Assembly: GCA_022601635.1 (NCBI GenBank)
Contig: JAJACG010000033.1
Span: forward strand, 1 to 60,134
DNA length: 60,134 nucleotides
Direction of reading: 5' to 3'
DNA from: Chlamydiales bacterium
GTDB lineage: Bacteria; Chlamydiota; Chlamydiia; Chlamydiales; JAAKFR01
The notes beneath the pieces were generated by a model that did no database searches, was not told the DNA's origin, and saw only the letters and a list, made by a program, of their open reading frames with translations. Within the stretch, counting starts at the first letter, position 1; every line of letters starts with the position of its first letter. Shown here in pieces: positions 59,770 to 60,134 of the stretch. A program made the translations under genes and the position numbers.

Positions 59770-60134
59770 ATGGTTAGAATTCCACGTTGTCCAACAACAA
59801 GATTAGACGCAGCTGTTATGGGTAACCCTAAAAAGTCATTGGCGGCTTTGGTTGCTCTTGTGGCAGCTGCAGCGCTGATCACTGTCTCATTTATTCCACA
59901 AACTCGTGCTGTTATGCAGGGTGGATGGCATAAAGCAGGAAATGCACTAAAATTTGCTGCTAAGAAAGTGGGTCATGGCTTTAGCGTAGCGGCTCATAAG
60001 ATCAAAGCGGGTTATACCTCTAAAGGCGCTCTAGGAAAGGGCCTTAGAATTGGTACACCTACAGTTGGAGCTGTTGGCCTACTCGCTCTTGGAGTCTACC
60101 GCTGCACAAAGTTAGACTGCAGTCCCATTTCAGC
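59770..60134 (+). CDS. Small membrane protein, second tandem copy (3' end outside window)
   Basis: The frame starts at 59770 and is still open at the window end (121 codons). The first 53 residues match the first copy with one change (V to I in the hydrophobic segment). Then it carries an extra segment, AGNALKFAAKKV, of about 12 residues before the shared GHGFSVAAHKIKAG. After GKGLRIGT the two proteins diverge: here TPTVGAVGLLALGVYRCTK, another hydrophobic stretch. The insert resembles the neighbouring basic helix, so it may be an internal repeat that the first copy lost or the second gained. Confidence 0.75.
   Translation, partial: MVRIPRCPTTRLDAAVMGNPKKSLAALVALVAAAALITVSFIPQTRAVMQGGWHKAGNALKFAAKKVGHGFSVAAHKIKAGYTSKGALGKGLRIGTPTVGAVGLLALGVYRCTKLDCSPIS

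Overview
This window comes from a member of the phylum Chlamydiota, most likely an environmental (Parachlamydiales-type) lineage rather than Chlamydia itself. The basis is gene order. Recalled from memory, three blocks match Chlamydia trachomatis: ribH-ribBA-ribD-serS-VIT-like-metal ATPase-rodA-birA-nifU-nifS-gpmA-rlu (CT720-CT732), dnaB-mnmG-lplA (CT497-CT499), and sdhB-sdhA-sdhC-tatD-dsbD-exbB-exbD-CT598-tolB-pal-CT601 (CT591-CT601). The rearrangements and the many extra genes (heptosyltransferase, large NAD-glutamate dehydrogenase, alanine dehydrogenase, MnmH, AbiE, an MNIO cluster) fit a larger chlamydia-like genome. I cannot name genus or species from sequence alone.

Layout. 1-6.7 kb: a dispersed repeat, ruvA-ruvC with a coiled-coil gene, a heptosyltransferase, an Hsp70-like protein and alanine dehydrogenase. 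6.7-12.6 kb: a short-hinged SMC and riboflavin genes on the minus strand. 12.6-20.4 kb: a tightly overlapping plus-strand run serS-mnmH-VIT-like-P1B ATPase-GDH. 20.4-21.9 kb: an AbiE-type toxin-antitoxin pair with a visible promoter and inverted-repeat operator. 21.9-27.3 kb: rodA, birA, a degenerate NifU/NifS pair, gpmA, a pseudouridine synthase. 27.4-34.2 kb: an accessory stretch with an Inc-like membrane protein, a bufferin-like precursor plus MNIO (DUF692) and DUF2063 genes, a solute-binding protein and a Cys-motif membrane protein. 34.4-39.3 kb: sthA-oppA-oppB. 39.4-47.4 kb: hypothetical gene, tRNA-Ser, tandem repeat array, dnaB, a GDPD gene, a 29-residue basic protein, mnmG, lplA and a GT39-type glycosyltransferase. 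47.3-59.1 kb: succinate dehydrogenase, an inserted DUF4143 ATPase, tatD, dsbD and the Tol-Pal group. 59.2-60.1 kb: two near-identical tandem small membrane-protein genes, the second cut by the window end.

The strongest candidates for unusual biology are: (1) the MNIO/bufferin-like RiPP metallophore cluster at 29679-31602 with possible metal-handling neighbours; (2) a family of nested palindromic repeats of about 166 bp in which stem arms change in a compensating way between copies, and which supplies the 3' end of ribD and the start of a 59-codon ORF; (3) a NifS homologue lacking the PLP lysine and the loop cysteine beside a NifU homologue lacking all scaffold cysteines; (4) the AbiE operon whose inverted repeat overlaps its -10 box. 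No rRNA, CRISPR array or recognisable insertion sequence was seen. All family assignments are by reading motifs and recalled homologues; no database search was run.
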